Below, piece by piece: positions 6,657 to 7,733 of a DNA stretch of 7,733 bases (positions are counted from its first letter, which is position 1; the number at the start of each line of letters is the position of its first letter). The notes under the pieces were generated by a model. It searched no databases. It saw only the letters and a program-made list of their open reading frames with translations, and was not told where the DNA came from. Both the position numbers and the translations under genes were made by a program. The stretch is from a candidate division TM6 bacterium UASB124 (GTDB lineage Bacteria; Dependentiae; Babeliae; Babeliales; RVW-14), in NCBI GenBank assembly GCA_001468855.1, contig LDIV01000001.1, positions 509,718 through 517,450 on the forward strand, in the 5' to 3' direction.

Positions 6657-7184
6657 TTAATGATTTTTAAGAATGAATCGATAAGGAGCTTGCGACCATA
6701 ATGGTCCGGCATAGTCAACGCCAATGCGAGGAGTGCATTTGATATCTGAAGGTTTAATGATTAATCCGTGGTCTTCAAACCAAAGATTAGAGGTCGGGTG
6801 AGCTTTTTTAAGATTAAAAGATTGATCGATACCAAGGTGTTTTGTTAAACGTCCTGGACCTGAAACGTTTCCTGCACCGCGTATGAGTATTGCTGCCGGA
6901 TAATTTTTAGGGCCGGTAACAATATTGAGCATCCAGTACATACCGTAAATGAGATATACATAAAAATTCCCTGCCGGTCCAAACATGGGAGCTGTTCGTT
7001 CGGTCTTACCAAAGCGACCGTGGCAAGCAAGATCCTCAGGTCCGTCATAGGCTTCTATTTCATTAATAATAAGTGCAATGGTATGATTCCCTTGTTGGCG
7101 TATAAGAGATTTACCTATAAGACTGTTGGCTACGGTAAGTGTTGGTTGATTGAAGAAATCTTTTGTGAGTATCTTTTTTGTCAT
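6657..7184 (-). CDS. 3-methyladenine DNA glycosylase (AAG/MPG family)
   Basis: This enzyme excises alkylated and deaminated purines from DNA in base-excision repair. With the ATG at 7184 the protein has 175 residues, close to bacterial members. In this numbering the counterparts of the human AAG active site are present: E44 and Y46 in EIEAYDGPED, H55 in CHGRFG, Y77 in YVYLIYGMYW, N87 in MLNIV and R102 in AAILIRG. The SGPGRLTKHLGI segment (108-119) and the C-terminal PRIGVDYAG are also typical. An in-frame TTG at 7232 would add 16 residues. I prefer 7184 because the family normally starts just before the DFFNQPTLTVANSLIGK-like segment and the extra residues look like translated spacer. Neither start has a clear ribosome-binding site. 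The gene lies between the terminator at 7248-7274 and the MFS promoter. With the uracil glycosylase it makes two repair glycosylases in one small region. Confidence 0.94.
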   Translation of the reverse strand: MTKKILTKDFFNQPTLTVANSLIGKSLIRQQGNHTIALIINEIEAYDGPEDLACHGRFGKTERTAPMFGPAGNFYVYLIYGMYWMLNIVTGPKNYPAAILIRGAGNVSGPGRLTKHLGIDQSFNLKKAHPTSNLWFEDHGLIIKPSDIKCTPRIGVDYAGPLWSQAPYRFILKNH

Positions 7185-7247
7185 ATTAGTATTGATGCGA
7201 AAAAATTGTTTGAACTTAAGAAATAATAACAAGATAGATTTAAAAAT

Positions 7248-7274
7248 ATAGGGGGCTGTACATCAGCCCCCTAT
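7248..7274 (-). terminator. Intrinsic terminator after the USP segment
   Basis: An 11-bp perfect stem (7248-7258 with 7264-7274) has a GGGGGCTG core and a five-base loop. On the minus strand it follows the stop of the USP-like gene by about 15 bases and leads into ATTTTTAAAT, a short U-tract. On the plus strand the following sequence is mixed A/T and no gene ends there. It separates the USP region from the DNA glycosylase gene. Confidence 0.8.
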
Positions 7275-7289
7275 TATAATACTTAGGTT

Positions 7290-7730
7290 TTACTTTTTAG
7301 CTTTCTTCTTAGGTGTGATCTTTTTAGCGTCTGCATGCGTCTTTTTTCTTATAATGCTTTTTGGTTTTATTTGTTCATAAAAAAAGAGCACTGGCTGAAA
7401 AGTTTTATAGAAGCCACTTCTTGCTATAGTTTGCATATTTTTAAGTGAAACTTTATTTATTGAAAAATCATTACACAAGTACCATTGATTATAACTACGT
7501 ACAAATGAAATATAATGACCGCCTAGTGCATTTCCGCTTTGCATGCAACAGCCAACAAGATTAAATTTTTTCTTTCCAAAGGTTAAATTTTGTAATGCAA
7601 ATGGTGTTGGAGTTTCTATTTTTTTTGCAGCAATCGCATAGGCTGCATTGTTATTTTTACCAAGAGCTAATTGTCGTGCATATTCAGTGGGATCAAATAG
7701 TATTCTATTTATAACGTGAGTTCGGAGTTG
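7290..7730 (-). CDS. C-terminal part of a ubiquitin-specific protease (USP/UCH family), probably broken
   Basis: The frame encodes the end of a eukaryotic-type deubiquitinase. The His box reads GNALGGHYISFVR, where H is the catalytic His. It is followed by WYLCNDF (catalytic Asn/Asp position), then SINKVSL and PVLFFYEQ, as at the end of USP domains. A lysine-rich tail of about 25 residues closes the protein. The only in-frame ATG is at 7544, inside the His box, and has no ribosome-binding site. USP-like coding clearly continues upstream of it (IETPTPFALQNL, KKKFNLVGCC) up to a TGA at 7731-7733. No ATG, GTG or TTG occurs between 7545 and 7730. The gene is therefore either frameshifted near 7711, decayed, or affected by a sequencing error. 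The catalytic Cys box would lie beyond the right edge. If intact, the protein would act on host ubiquitin; bacterial USPs are usually secreted effectors. The fold assignment is good; whether the gene is functional is unknown. Confidence 0.72.
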   Translation of the reverse strand, partial: QLRTHVINRILFDPTEYARQLALGKNNNAAYAIAAKKIETPTPFALQNLTFGKKKFNLVGCCMQSGNALGGHYISFVRSYNQWYLCNDFSINKVSLKNMQTIARSGFYKTFQPVLFFYEQIKPKSIIRKKTHADAKKITPKKKAKK

Positions 7731-7733
7731 TCA

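Noticed and set aside
7185..7232. TTG-initiated 16-residue extension of the DNA glycosylase
   Set aside because: There is no ribosome-binding site, the composition is spacer-like, and family members begin near the ATG at 7184.
7731..7733. Reading TGA as a sense codon (UGA recoding) to rescue the USP frame
   Set aside because: comEC ends in TGA with no conserved coding beyond it, and no clear gene in the window has an internal TGA, so the standard bacterial code fits.

Overview
The window is AT-rich bacterial chromosomal DNA with eight protein genes or gene parts. Seven are on the minus strand; enolase alone is on the plus strand. There are no RNA genes, insertion sequences or CRISPR arrays. 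The mix suggests a small-genome, host-associated bacterium: a secreted clostripain-type protease, the C-terminal part of a eukaryotic-type ubiquitin-specific protease (USP), a short ComEC and compact spacing. My best guess is Dependentiae (TM6/Babeliales), which live in protists and carry such genes. This is inferred from gene content, not from a marker gene.

Layout from left to right. Positions 1-145 are non-coding and very AT-rich (33 G/C of 145), with two adjacent DnaA-box-like 9-mers at the left edge. Then come a family 4 uracil-DNA glycosylase (826-146, minus), a strong terminator (865-897), and a secreted peptidase C11 protein with a cysteine-rich repeat tail (2484-922, minus) behind its own promoter. 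Next is a two-gene unit, yajC followed by a short comEC (4052-2594, minus), whose reading frames overlap by 14 bases. An 82-base divergent gap separates yajC from enolase (4135-5373, plus). Enolase runs tail-to-tail into an MFS transporter (6558-5347, minus) with a 27-base overlap. A 3-methyladenine-type DNA glycosylase follows (7184-6657, minus), then a terminator (7248-7274). Last is a USP C-terminal segment (7730-7290, minus) that has no normal start codon where one is needed.

Functionally, two genes are base-excision repair glycosylases, one for uracil and one for alkylated purines. YajC and ComEC are inner-membrane proteins linked to protein export and DNA uptake. Enolase is glycolytic. 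The MFS protein is a permease of unknown substrate. The secreted protease and the USP remnant are the likeliest to act on host material. No gap between genes exceeds 300 bases. The two points most worth checking are the broken or frameshifted USP gene at the right edge and the repeat tail of the clostripain-like protease.
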